DNA of 14,840 nucleotides from positions 1-14,840 of the forward strand of contig JAJYRY010000013.1 in NCBI GenBank assembly GCA_021793855.1, read 5' to 3'. Positions 5,801 through 13,972 of the stretch are shown one piece after another. The notes under the pieces are model-generated. The model did not search any database, had not been told where the DNA came from, and worked only from the letters and a program-made list of their open reading frames with translations. The position numbers and the translations under genes were made by a program. Position 1 is the stretch's first letter. Every line of letters begins with the position of its first letter. The DNA is from Thermoplasmata archaeon (lineage in GTDB: Archaea; Thermoplasmatota; Thermoplasmata; Thermoplasmatales; GCA-001856825).

Positions 5801-8800
5801 TTGATCTATCAAAGGAAAAAAATTATAAGTCTCTCAGTGAAACTCCTTGTATTTTTCTTGATCGCTGTTCTAATGCTCGAGAACATGCCTGCGCTGAACG
5901 CTATGCCTCAAGTTGCTGCATCCAATGCTAACCTACCTGCACAGTATTCCATCACGTTCAATGAAAAGGGGCTTCCATCCGGAACATTATGGACTGTGGA
6001 AGTCATAATGAACAATTCGGGGAACATCTCTTACGGGTCTCGGAACTCAACGATTGAATTCTCCGAGCCTAATGGAAGCTACAACTACGTTGTACTGTCT
6101 TCCTCTTCATACGTGACACCTGAGGCCTCTGGATCGTTGAACGTTTCTGGTCTTCCTCTGACATTCGTGATAAATTTCCAAAGGACTGCCGTTTCCGAAT
6201 ATTACCAGCCTTATACTCCCCTTAACGTTTCTCAGGAAAGGACGTTCAGCTTGAGCTCGCAGCCAGGACCTAGTGCACTTGATTTTGGTGTCATGAACAC
6301 AACGTTGAATATCTTGGTTTACAATGGCACAGGACTAGTATACTACGAGAATATCACCGGTCAGCCGACCAACTTCAACACGACCACAACTACCAAAGGA
6401 TACGGTTACGTGAATTTCCAGTCATCGAGCATCATAACTGTCCAGGTAACAGATGTTGGACATTCATCAGGATACTTTGCGCTTGACCTGTGGAATTACT
6501 ACATCTCCAACAGTTCAGCCTCCCTGATAACGCTCCCGCCGCACTTCCAGGAGATATTTGGAACTGGAACCCTTAATCGAAATATCGGGACATTCCTTGT
6601 GAAGAACAATACGGGTATGTCATTCACTCTCGTCGCTCCGTACTACAATGAGGCCGTCCCACTCTCCATATGGATCGGTGAGGGGTACTACAACCTTGAG
6701 ACAGGGAAATACTGGTGGGCGCAGTTGGGGTTTGACAACGTGAGGAATGGAACGTACGACGTCTCATACGGAGGATGGGGCGTCTTCTCCAACTACGCAT
6801 CCACCCCTGGTGGAGTGGATACGAACTTCCCGCTTGTTCCCAACCAGACGTACACATTCACGATGCAGAGTGTGGCCAACGGTTCGTGGGAATTCCTGAT
6901 AAACGGTCTTCCAGTGACGGAAAGCGGCACTGCGTTCTACGATGCACCCACCGCTTTCGCAAACGGAAATGCATACCTTGGAGTGGAGGTCTCGCTCTAT
7001 TCGAGCCTCAATGAAGTTTACCCGGGATCGATCGTGATTCCGAATGTGGAGTCTTTCAGGGTGAACGGAAGCTGGGAGCGCGCAACTAACGTCTCCTTCC
7101 TCAACGGGGAAAGGGACTGGGAGGATGGGCATTACGGAACTGTAGCAGGGATGAACTTGTTCGGGGTGGAAGGCAATCTTCAGAACAGGAGCATTCCGCA
7201 GGGAGAGATGATAATCAACAAAGGGCCGTATACCCCATACGAAGTCCCGTCAGGGGTCAGCTACGATGTTTATCCTATATCAGGCAACTTCTCCTTTCCG
7301 TGGCAGAACGTGAGCAGATACGGTAAATTCGTAGATGTGACAAGTGAGACAAACGGCACACTCCTCATTGTCCCGCAGCATCCAAACACTGAAGTATTTG
7401 TAGTGAGATTCGAGAACTCCTCTAGCTACGTATACAGCGACCAGGACATGATAATTTCCCAGCCTGTTTATGTTGCCAATCCTGCGATGGATTTCAGGGC
7501 TGCCATATATGCAGTTCCGCTCAACTCTTCCACATCCTCTTTCAGGTATGACGGCATATACCAGGAGATTGCTCTTGGGCCTATCCTCCCGACACCCTCC
7601 AAGGGGGTTAGCACATTCTCCCTTGGAAATTCATCCACTTCCTACTCCGGAGAGGTTTACGTGCCTGTGTACCTGAATGGCGCTCCATCACTCACAAATC
7701 TGGAGCAGGTCTATTCCTATGACCCCTCACTGCTGAAATTCAATGGCACCCTTTCCGTCCCTTCCTCGGAGTACGTCTCCTTCAGCTACAGCAATCTTTC
7801 AAGTGGAGTAATGGAGCTCAGTGCAACTGGAAGTTTCACCATTGTCTCACCTCAAACCCTCCTCTTCTACCTCGTTTTCCAGCCTATCCTGAGGGAACAG
7901 GTATCCACGCAGATACTGCTGGACAGTTCAGTGATAAATGGCTTCATCATCAGCGGGAACAGCTCCTCAAGGATCACACTCGCAGAGGGATGGAGAAGCA
8001 TTGGGCCATCAGATATTTCCATCCCGGGAAGCAATATGACATCAGGTGGGATGATCTCGGACGTAGCCTATTCGCCTTATGACATGAACATACTTTATGC
8101 GGCTGCAGGACAGAGTTATCCTTTTGCAGGACCGAACGGATATCCTGGTGATACAGGATTCGGGGGAATATTGAGGTCAACGGACGGAGGGAAAACGTGG
8201 ACTGTGGAGAATCTCGGACTGACCTCTACAGCCATAACGGCAATTGCCGTCAATCCCAGCAATCCCAACATCGTCGTGGTGGAGAGCAGGGGGTTGAATG
8301 GGGGTGACCCTGTCGGCGGTGCCATTTTCAAGACAATTAATGGAGGAGAAAGCTGGGAAGAGACTTACGATCTAGGAGGGTTTGACCTGCAGTATCTCAA
8401 TGGTACACTCTACGCCACCACATTTTATTCCCTGCTGAAATCTACCAATTTTGGGACGACCTGGACCACCATGGCCAATTTTTCCCAGATTGTGACTTCT
8501 TCCCTTGTTCTTGACAACGGGTCTAGGATCTATGTGGGACTCTGGTCCCTATCAACCAACGTTACCGATCAGATACTTGAGTCCACTGATTACGGTGCGA
8601 GCTTCAAGCTCCTTCAGAACTTCACGCAGTCAGAATTCGACGGGAAGGAGCCTTCAATAAGCCAGATCATAGCCAAACCGTCTAACAGCTCTATAATGTG
8701 GGCACTCATAAGTTCACCATATATCAGGGGAAATGGACACGGGCTTGGAAACCCGTCTCTTTACAGTTCATCAGATGGCGGAAGAACATGGGAACAGGTC

Positions 8801-11800
8801 AACACTACACAGCTGGGAATGGGGTACTTGCCGGAACCACCATCATACATATCTTACGACCCCACTAATGGCAGCATTCTCTATGTTGTCGGCAATGGTT
8901 ACATCTTCAGGTCCACTGACGGAGGGGTCAGTTTTACGGGCCTCACTCCCCCCAGTACTTCCCTCTTTACCGATGAGCTGAACGTCGACCCGCTGAACAG
9001 CAGCATACTATTCCTATGCTCTGAAACGGGTTTATACCGGTCATTTGACAGCGGGAAAACATGGGCCCAGATATCGGATGCGCAGACGAACCTGCTGCTC
9101 CAGCTAGCGGTGGACAACCAGAGCATTTTTGCAGTTGGAGAAGGGACCAACCCATTATATTCCAATAACCTTGGAAACAGTTGGACGACAAATACGAAAG
9201 GATATCTGGGAGTTGTTGCAGTAGACCCATACAACTCGTCTATCGTCATAATATGGACGGAGACTCATACCACCGTGGGAGGACCATTCTTCTTTGTTTC
9301 AAATAATGGGGGAACGTCATTCTTCCTTCCTGACATTAATTTCACAGCAGAAGTCAATCCGAGCGTTGAAAACATTGCATTCTCAAGAAATGAAATATTC
9401 GTTCCTGGAGGAGACGGGATATTCATCAGCACGGATGGAGGATCAAGCTGGTCTCTCATAAAGAATTCGCCAGCCAACGCCTCTACTGTGGTTGATTCGC
9501 CCTCAGACCAGAGCATTCTCTATGCAGCCAACGGTTCCGGACTCTTCGTTTCACAGGACAATGGAATTTTGTGGAACAAGGTCAACACTGCCTACTTTGG
9601 ATCGCTAGCTGTTGATCCTTCTAACTCTTCGATAATTGCTGCCACCACTCTCTACGGCAGCCCTTACACATACAGGGCAGTGATAAGCTATAACGGAGGG
9701 AAGACGTTCGATTATCTCGGATTGAGTTCAGAAGAATACGAACTTTCTTTCGCATCCATTTATTTCCAGGAGATTGGGGGAAAATTAGAACTGGTCTTCA
9801 TTTCAGATGAGGGAATTTATCTCTCTGGAAATATGGGCAGTACTTGGACGAATGTATCTTACAACCTCCCCTCCACTCTAATAAACAGCTTTTTCTCGAG
9901 CGGCAATGGAACGTCCTACGTTGCAACGTATGGCTCTGGAATCTATGTTGATCCGCAATTATTCAACCTAAGCTTCAATGAAAACGCGCCAATACTGACA
10001 GGTTACCTTGGGGCAGGAAATAATGTGACGGTTGATGGATCCCTCATCAGAGGCTCGGGTTACTTTTCCCTTCGTTTGAGTGCAGGTAATAATTCTATAA
10101 ACTGGGAGGGAGAGAAACTTAACCTTGATGCTATGAATGGTAATGTCTACTTCATCAATTTCAGCAATATGCAGGTACATCTGACCATTACTGGCGAGAA
10201 CCTTCCTGCTGGGACTGAATGGAACATATCTGCTAACGGGAACATTTACGCAATCAAAGGAACATCCACAATCATTCTCCCTCCGTTCACGAGTGGGATA
10301 TATGTATATCCATTTGCAACCGAATATTCGATATACTACCCCTCCAAGACATTCTATCCCATCAAATCCTCCCTTTTCCCGTCAATCTCCATAAATTTCA
10401 CGCAGAAGGAAGAAACGTCAAACTCAAACATCACCTCCAAGGTTTCTGGAATAATGTGGGACGCTGGGTCCGTATATAATGATGGCTACATACTCTACTA
10501 CGGCCAGGGGCTTGGGTTATATGATGTGAAAGATGGTTCCTTTGTTCCAATAAATTCCCAGATACGGGGATACTTCAGGTCTGCAGTCTCATTTGGTTCA
10601 GGATTTGTTTTAGGGGGTTCTAACGACGGGAGTGGAGGCATCCTTGGATTTTACAATCTTACCGACATGAGCTTAGAGAACATGACCGGCCTGATGCCAC
10701 AGACCTGGCAGCATATGCCCTTAGGTACCATTACTTCCGTAACAGCATCCAGCAGCTCCATATATATTGCGCTTGCTGCAAGCGGCCACAACTATCTGGG
10801 AGAGATAAGTGGCACAAGGTTCACTAATCTCACTAGCTACATCCATCTCTATCAATACAACGGTGGTGAAGATGGTCTTGCCATTGATTATATAGAAGGC
10901 CTTGATGCCATTGCATTCTCCACCTACTGGAATCAGGGTTTCCTGGGTATTCTCTATCTGTCAAATTTAACTGCAGATAATTTGACTGCCATGCTTCCGC
11001 AGGGTATTGAAATAGGAAACGTGATGTCAACAAGTTCAGCCGTCCTCTCTTCAGGACAGTATTCATTCGACATAATTGCAACAGGGCAGAACGGAACTGG
11101 TTACGTTGGCATTTTCTATTATTCGGGGAATTCTTTCCTGCACACCGCCTTATGGCTTCCATACTTTAGCCCGAGTTCAACGGATTGGGATGGGCATGAT
11201 TACATTGTGAGCGGCCAGTGGTCTGATGGTGATTCCTACGTGGTTGCAGTCGGTTCAGGGAGTAAGGTATCGTACATCCCTACGGGCATCACAGGCTCTG
11301 GTACAATGATAAATTCAGCAACGAGCATCAACTATTCCAGATTTGCTCTTGTCTATTACTATAACGGGAGTTATTTCAATGACTATTATTCCATGGTAAG
11401 TGCCAATCCTGTATCTACCGTCAGAGGATTTGTATCTCCAAATAACGGGTCTCTCTACATAGACGGTATTCAAAGTGGCATCACCAATTCTGAATATTCG
11501 TTCCCTGTGTTCAGTGGTAATACAACGATCTCATATTCCTCTCCTGGGTACGTAACTGACAGTCGTCAAATATATTCACCACCATTCTCGACCACCTGGG
11601 AGAATATCAGCCTTAATACTGCACCAACGAAGTTGTACCAGATCGTTTTCATAGGGAATGGTCTCTCTTCTGGTACATCTTGGTCAGTCACACTTAATGG
11701 AACGACCGAATCATCGACCACCAATGATATAATATTCTCTGAACCTAACGGGACCTACCCTTACTCCCTTTCAATACCTCAAGGATACACTGCATCAAAC

Positions 11801-12271
11801 TCTTCTGGGACCATAATATTGAATGGAAGGAACATCACTCAAACCGTCATTTTCGTCTCAAACACCACAGCTACATATACGATAATATTCACCGAATCTG
11901 GACTACCGTCTAGCACATTATGGTCGGTGACACTCAACGGAACAATGAAATCTTCCACTGCTAACTCAATCACATTCACGGAACCGTATGGGACATATTC
12001 ATTCTCCATAACACTACCTAGTGGCTATAAAACCACCACATCAGGTGGTGAAATCACAACAACGCAATCGAGTACTAACGTTCCTATCAATGTCAGTCCT
12101 ATATCCAAGACCACAACTCCGCCTGCCACAACCAATTATCTGTTGATTGGCGTAATAGTGGTAATAATCGCGGCGATAGGAGCTGTGATTGCGATGAGGA
12201 GAAGAAGGAATAAGGGTCGCAAACCCGATAAACTGCAGGAACCACCCAGTCAACTACCGCCTAAAGGATGA
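5801..12271 (+). CDS. Giant anchored surface protein with Asp-box propeller(s), cohesin-like domain and Ig-like repeats
   Basis: A 2156-residue exported protein. Domains, numbered from TTG 5801: signal peptide about 1-40; one Ig-like repeat from Tyr49; an unrecognised beta-rich region about 130-590, whose middle (about 250-475) resembles a jelly-roll or lectin fold; a cohesin-like domain about 605-725 ('GEVYVPVYL', 'YDPSLLKFNGTL'); 13 Asp-box motifs (S.D.G.tW) at 793, 845, 881, 928, 990, 1038, 1081, 1121, 1167, 1210, 1251, 1296 and 1342, diagnostic of beta-propellers as in VPS10/sortilin, GH74 and sialidase-type folds; a divergent Ig-like repeat near 1457; a second propeller-like region about 1547-1867 without Asp boxes; a PEGA-like domain about 1870-1940; two repeats at 1946 and 2026; a transmembrane helix 2114-2132; and a basic, Pro-rich tail. 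A binding or glycan-processing role at the cell surface is inferred; no catalytic residues can be assigned. The start is TTG 5801 rather than TTG 5666, because SD and TATA fit and a signal peptide follows directly. Confidence 0.85.
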   Translation: MIYQRKKIISLSVKLLVFFLIAVLMLENMPALNAMPQVAASNANLPAQYSITFNEKGLPSGTLWTVEVIMNNSGNISYGSRNSTIEFSEPNGSYNYVVLSSSSYVTPEASGSLNVSGLPLTFVINFQRTAVSEYYQPYTPLNVSQERTFSLSSQPGPSALDFGVMNTTLNILVYNGTGLVYYENITGQPTNFNTTTTTKGYGYVNFQSSSIITVQVTDVGHSSGYFALDLWNYYISNSSASLITLPPHFQEIFGTGTLNRNIGTFLVKNNTGMSFTLVAPYYNEAVPLSIWIGEGYYNLETGKYWWAQLGFDNVRNGTYDVSYGGWGVFSNYASTPGGVDTNFPLVPNQTYTFTMQSVANGSWEFLINGLPVTESGTAFYDAPTAFANGNAYLGVEVSLYSSLNEVYPGSIVIPNVESFRVNGSWERATNVSFLNGERDWEDGHYGTVAGMNLFGVEGNLQNRSIPQGEMIINKGPYTPYEVPSGVSYDVYPISGNFSFPWQNVSRYGKFVDVTSETNGTLLIVPQHPNTEVFVVRFENSSSYVYSDQDMIISQPVYVANPAMDFRAAIYAVPLNSSTSSFRYDGIYQEIALGPILPTPSKGVSTFSLGNSSTSYSGEVYVPVYLNGAPSLTNLEQVYSYDPSLLKFNGTLSVPSSEYVSFSYSNLSSGVMELSATGSFTIVSPQTLLFYLVFQPILREQVSTQILLDSSVINGFIISGNSSSRITLAEGWRSIGPSDISIPGSNMTSGGMISDVAYSPYDMNILYAAAGQSYPFAGPNGYPGDTGFGGILRSTDGGKTWTVENLGLTSTAITAIAVNPSNPNIVVVESRGLNGGDPVGGAIFKTINGGESWEETYDLGGFDLQYLNGTLYATTFYSLLKSTNFGTTWTTMANFSQIVTSSLVLDNGSRIYVGLWSLSTNVTDQILESTDYGASFKLLQNFTQSEFDGKEPSISQIIAKPSNSSIMWALISSPYIRGNGHGLGNPSLYSSSDGGRTWEQVNTTQLGMGYLPEPPSYISYDPTNGSILYVVGNGYIFRSTDGGVSFTGLTPPSTSLFTDELNVDPLNSSILFLCSETGLYRSFDSGKTWAQISDAQTNLLLQLAVDNQSIFAVGEGTNPLYSNNLGNSWTTNTKGYLGVVAVDPYNSSIVIIWTETHTTVGGPFFFVSNNGGTSFFLPDINFTAEVNPSVENIAFSRNEIFVPGGDGIFISTDGGSSWSLIKNSPANASTVVDSPSDQSILYAANGSGLFVSQDNGILWNKVNTAYFGSLAVDPSNSSIIAATTLYGSPYTYRAVISYNGGKTFDYLGLSSEEYELSFASIYFQEIGGKLELVFISDEGIYLSGNMGSTWTNVSYNLPSTLINSFFSSGNGTSYVATYGSGIYVDPQLFNLSFNENAPILTGYLGAGNNVTVDGSLIRGSGYFSLRLSAGNNSINWEGEKLNLDAMNGNVYFINFSNMQVHLTITGENLPAGTEWNISANGNIYAIKGTSTIILPPFTSGIYVYPFATEYSIYYPSKTFYPIKSSLFPSISINFTQKEETSNSNITSKVSGIMWDAGSVYNDGYILYYGQGLGLYDVKDGSFVPINSQIRGYFRSAVSFGSGFVLGGSNDGSGGILGFYNLTDMSLENMTGLMPQTWQHMPLGTITSVTASSSSIYIALAASGHNYLGEISGTRFTNLTSYIHLYQYNGGEDGLAIDYIEGLDAIAFSTYWNQGFLGILYLSNLTADNLTAMLPQGIEIGNVMSTSSAVLSSGQYSFDIIATGQNGTGYVGIFYYSGNSFLHTALWLPYFSPSSTDWDGHDYIVSGQWSDGDSYVVAVGSGSKVSYIPTGITGSGTMINSATSINYSRFALVYYYNGSYFNDYYSMVSANPVSTVRGFVSPNNGSLYIDGIQSGITNSEYSFPVFSGNTTISYSSPGYVTDSRQIYSPPFSTTWENISLNTAPTKLYQIVFIGNGLSSGTSWSVTLNGTTESSTTNDIIFSEPNGTYPYSLSIPQGYTASNSSGTIILNGRNITQTVIFVSNTTATYTIIFTESGLPSSTLWSVTLNGTMKSSTANSITFTEPYGTYSFSITLPSGYKTTTSGGEITTTQSSTNVPINVSPISKTTTPPATTNYLLIGVIVVIIAAIGAVIAMRRRRNKGRKPDKLQEPPSQLPPKG

Positions 12272-12289
12272 AAAAATATTCCCACAATA

Positions 12290-12310
12290 GATGCCAGTTT
12301 TTCTGGCATC
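12290..12310 (+). terminator. Perfect 8-bp hairpin after the giant gene
   Basis: GATGCCAG, TTTTT, CTGGCATC: a perfect 8-bp stem closed by a T5 loop, starting 19 nt after the stop codon. Its position fits a transcription terminator or an mRNA 3'-end stabiliser. The T-run is in the loop rather than after the stem, which is atypical for a bacterial-style terminator, though the T5 itself could signal archaeal RNA polymerase. Confidence 0.5.
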
Positions 12311-12367
12311 AACATTTATTTCTGTGTCATTTACGTTGCTTGAACTTGAGTTCTCACAAAATATCGA

Positions 12368-12598
12368 GTGCAGAAGTCGGGTTCAGAGCGAAAGAGTCTC
12401 GACACCCGGGCAGCGAAGAGGATAATACGGAAAATAGAAAGTGCGAGAAGTGACCCACACAGATTTTTCGTGAGGCTCGTTGGAAAGATAGAGTTCAAGC
12501 TGAGGGTAAGTGACTACATTGTGATCGCTGATATCGATGAAGAGAGGAGGGTCATTATCATCAGGTCTCTGGGGCACAGGAAGAACATCTATAAGTGA
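12368..12598 (+). CDS. RelE/ParE-family toxin, N-terminus disrupted; possibly a pseudogene
   Basis: A 76-codon frame from GTG 12368. 'KSLDTRAAKRIIRKIESA' forms the helical hairpin, 'DPHRFFVRLVG' the linker, 'FKLRVSDYIVIADIDEE' the central strands, and 'IIIRSLGHRKNIY' the C-terminus with the family's His-Arg...Tyr. RelE proteins cleave mRNA at the ribosome; ParE relatives inhibit gyrase. The first beta-strand is missing here. It appears instead in another frame: GTG 12324 gives 'LLELEFSQNIE', the usual RelE opening. A frameshift at about 12366-12391 would therefore restore a full toxin. The usual LRVGDYRV motif reads LRVSDYIV, so a generally conserved Arg is Ile. No antitoxin gene adjoins it. 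Membership of the family is quite secure; activity is doubtful. It could be a decayed toxin, or a sequencing frameshift in an intact one. Confidence 0.7.
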   Translation: MQKSGSERKSLDTRAAKRIIRKIESARSDPHRFFVRLVGKIEFKLRVSDYIVIADIDEERRVIIIRSLGHRKNIYK

Positions 12599-12954
12599 TC
12601 TTGACTTCAATGTAATCACGCCTGGCCTGAGCCTCATCATCAACCAAAGCGGTATGACGTTACAATTGGTACCTACATTTGAATGTGAGTCGTTGTAATT
12701 CGACGGTTAATCTGCAGAATATTAAGTCTGCAATTTTAATCTCATTCCCATTCGATGCGAATTCCTATCTCATCCCATTGCATAATTGTCATCCGTCCCA
12801 CGAAAGACAAGTGAACTATATCCCGGAGGGAGTTCTCTTTTCCAATGCTTTCGTCAGACAGGATATACTCCAAAAATATTATCTTGAAATTTCAGATATG
12901 AATGCATTAACAATTTAAGGGAATGGGAGAGCTTTCGTTTGGAGGAATAAATAA
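12599..12954. other. Intergenic gap with no supportable gene
   Basis: About 355 bp between the RelE-like frame and the glycosyltransferase gene. A 79-codon TTG-initiated frame (12679-12918) is open, but its product has no recognisable motif and a non-protein-like composition, and no SD precedes it. TATA-like A/T stretches near 12872-12883 and 12911-12919 may serve the downstream gene; neither is a strong match. A weak inverted pair (TTACAA/TTGTAA near 12660-12700) is the only other structure noticed. Confidence 0.4.
12941..12945 (+). promoter_or_regulatory. Shine-Dalgarno of the glycosyltransferase gene
   Basis: GGAGG lies 9 nt upstream of ATG 12955 and fixes that start. Its presence shows this gene has a leadered message, unlike several leaderless genes in the window. 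Confidence 0.65.
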
Positions 12955-13827
12955 ATGAAGAAGACGGCAGTGATATTCAGCTATAACGACGGGAATCTCG
13001 TGCTTTCTCCTCTCAAATCAGTCCTGGAAAGTGACATTGACCAGGTGTTCCTCCTTTATGGGGGGGAAAATGTGTCCCCTGAGATTGAAAAAATAGAGGA
13101 TATGAGGCTCATAAAAGTACTTGAAAAAGAGAGGAAAGGGAAGGTGAGTGCCCTCACTTCCATAGTACCGAACATAGGTGGCGACATAGTGTTCCTTTTA
13201 TCGGGGGATATAACGTTTGATCCTCTCCTGATCAAGAAATGCGAGGATTCTTTTGAAGGAACGACGGGTGTTGTCACAGTCAGGGTTGTCCCTTCCAACT
13301 CTTCGCACTACACTGAAAAGGTTGCATCACTGATGTGGGAAATGCACGATCTCCAGCTTTCATATCTTTCAGGAAGCGGGAAGAACGTACACGGCGGCGA
13401 ATTCATCTGCGCAAGGAAGGAACTGCTGTTTGACATCCCAGAGGTCGTGAACGAGGATGCATACATCTGCATAAGGGCTTCCAAGGCCGGCCTGTCTGTC
13501 GTCTATCTCGGTGATGAGAACGTCAGAAATATGGTACCATCGAATCCAATGGACCTTTTCCAGCAGAGGAGGAGGGTGAATTTTGGGCACATCGAGATTA
13601 GGAAAATAGGATGGGATCCCATGATAATGGATACGCTCATGTTCAGCGATACTTCCCTTTTCCTCAAAATTTTCATAAAATTCCTTAGGGAGAGGAAATG
13701 GGATCTTCTTACCCTCTTAGGCGCAATTTCAATTGAAATCGTATCAAATGTCTCGGCAAGAATGGATTTACTGCTAGGCAAGGATCACATAAGATGGACG
13801 ATGGTAAAGAGGAACAACCATTCCTGA
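12955..13827 (+). CDS. Family 2 glycosyltransferase (GT-A fold)
   Basis: A 290-residue enzyme expected to transfer a sugar from a nucleotide-sugar donor onto a lipid, glycan or protein acceptor at the inner face of the membrane. The N-terminal strand AVIFSYNDGN (5-14) begins the nucleotide-binding fold. 'KGKVSAL' (61-67) matches the GKa.AlN segment. 'LSGDITFDP' (82-90) is the metal-binding DxD region, with Asp85 central. 'VNEDAYICI' (165-173) carries the acceptor-side ED pair (Glu167, Asp168). 'QQRRRVNFG' (203-211) is the QxxRW-like motif, with Val replacing Trp. This D / ED / QxxRx layout is that of the processive or cellulose-synthase-like GT2 branch, but the multi-span transmembrane part is missing; only a moderately hydrophobic C-terminal helix (about 250-275) is seen. 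A complete SD precedes the ATG. Closeness to two sequon-rich surface proteins suggests a role in surface glycosylation, an inference from context only. Confidence 0.85.
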   Translation: MKKTAVIFSYNDGNLVLSPLKSVLESDIDQVFLLYGGENVSPEIEKIEDMRLIKVLEKERKGKVSALTSIVPNIGGDIVFLLSGDITFDPLLIKKCEDSFEGTTGVVTVRVVPSNSSHYTEKVASLMWEMHDLQLSYLSGSGKNVHGGEFICARKELLFDIPEVVNEDAYICIRASKAGLSVVYLGDENVRNMVPSNPMDLFQQRRRVNFGHIEIRKIGWDPMIMDTLMFSDTSLFLKIFIKFLRERKWDLLTLLGAISIEIVSNVSARMDLLLGKDHIRWTMVKRNNHS

Positions 13828-13940
13828 ATATTATTGGCAGTTTCAGGTAACGAAGTTCAGAACATATTGATTTCCATGAAGCAGTGTGTTCTGCGCTAAT
13901 GGAACCCCCTTCCACAAATTCCTTGCTCTTGCTATTTGAA

Positions 13941-13952
13941 AAGTATTAATAT
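13941..13952 (+). promoter_or_regulatory. TATA box of the DUF973-like gene (leaderless)
   Basis: AAGTATTAATAT is centred about 27 nt before ATG 13973, and no SD is present. Transcription is expected to start at or beside the start codon, so this gene is not simply cotranscribed with the glycosyltransferase 145 bp upstream. Confidence 0.5.
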
Positions 13953-13972
13953 GGATCGCACATTATTACAAA

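Noticed and set aside
6624..7132. Overlapping antisense frames of 77-122 codons in the giant gene
   Set aside because: They are shadows of the plus-strand coding sequence, which has continuous domain structure through this stretch.
12268..12453. 61-codon frame overlapping the giant gene's stop
   Set aside because: It crosses the hairpin and the RelE-like frame. Its Cys/His-rich product has no recognisable motif, and it looks like an out-of-frame reading.
12679..12918. 79-codon TTG-initiated frame
   Set aside because: No SD, no motif and odd composition; treated as noncoding until homologues are shown.
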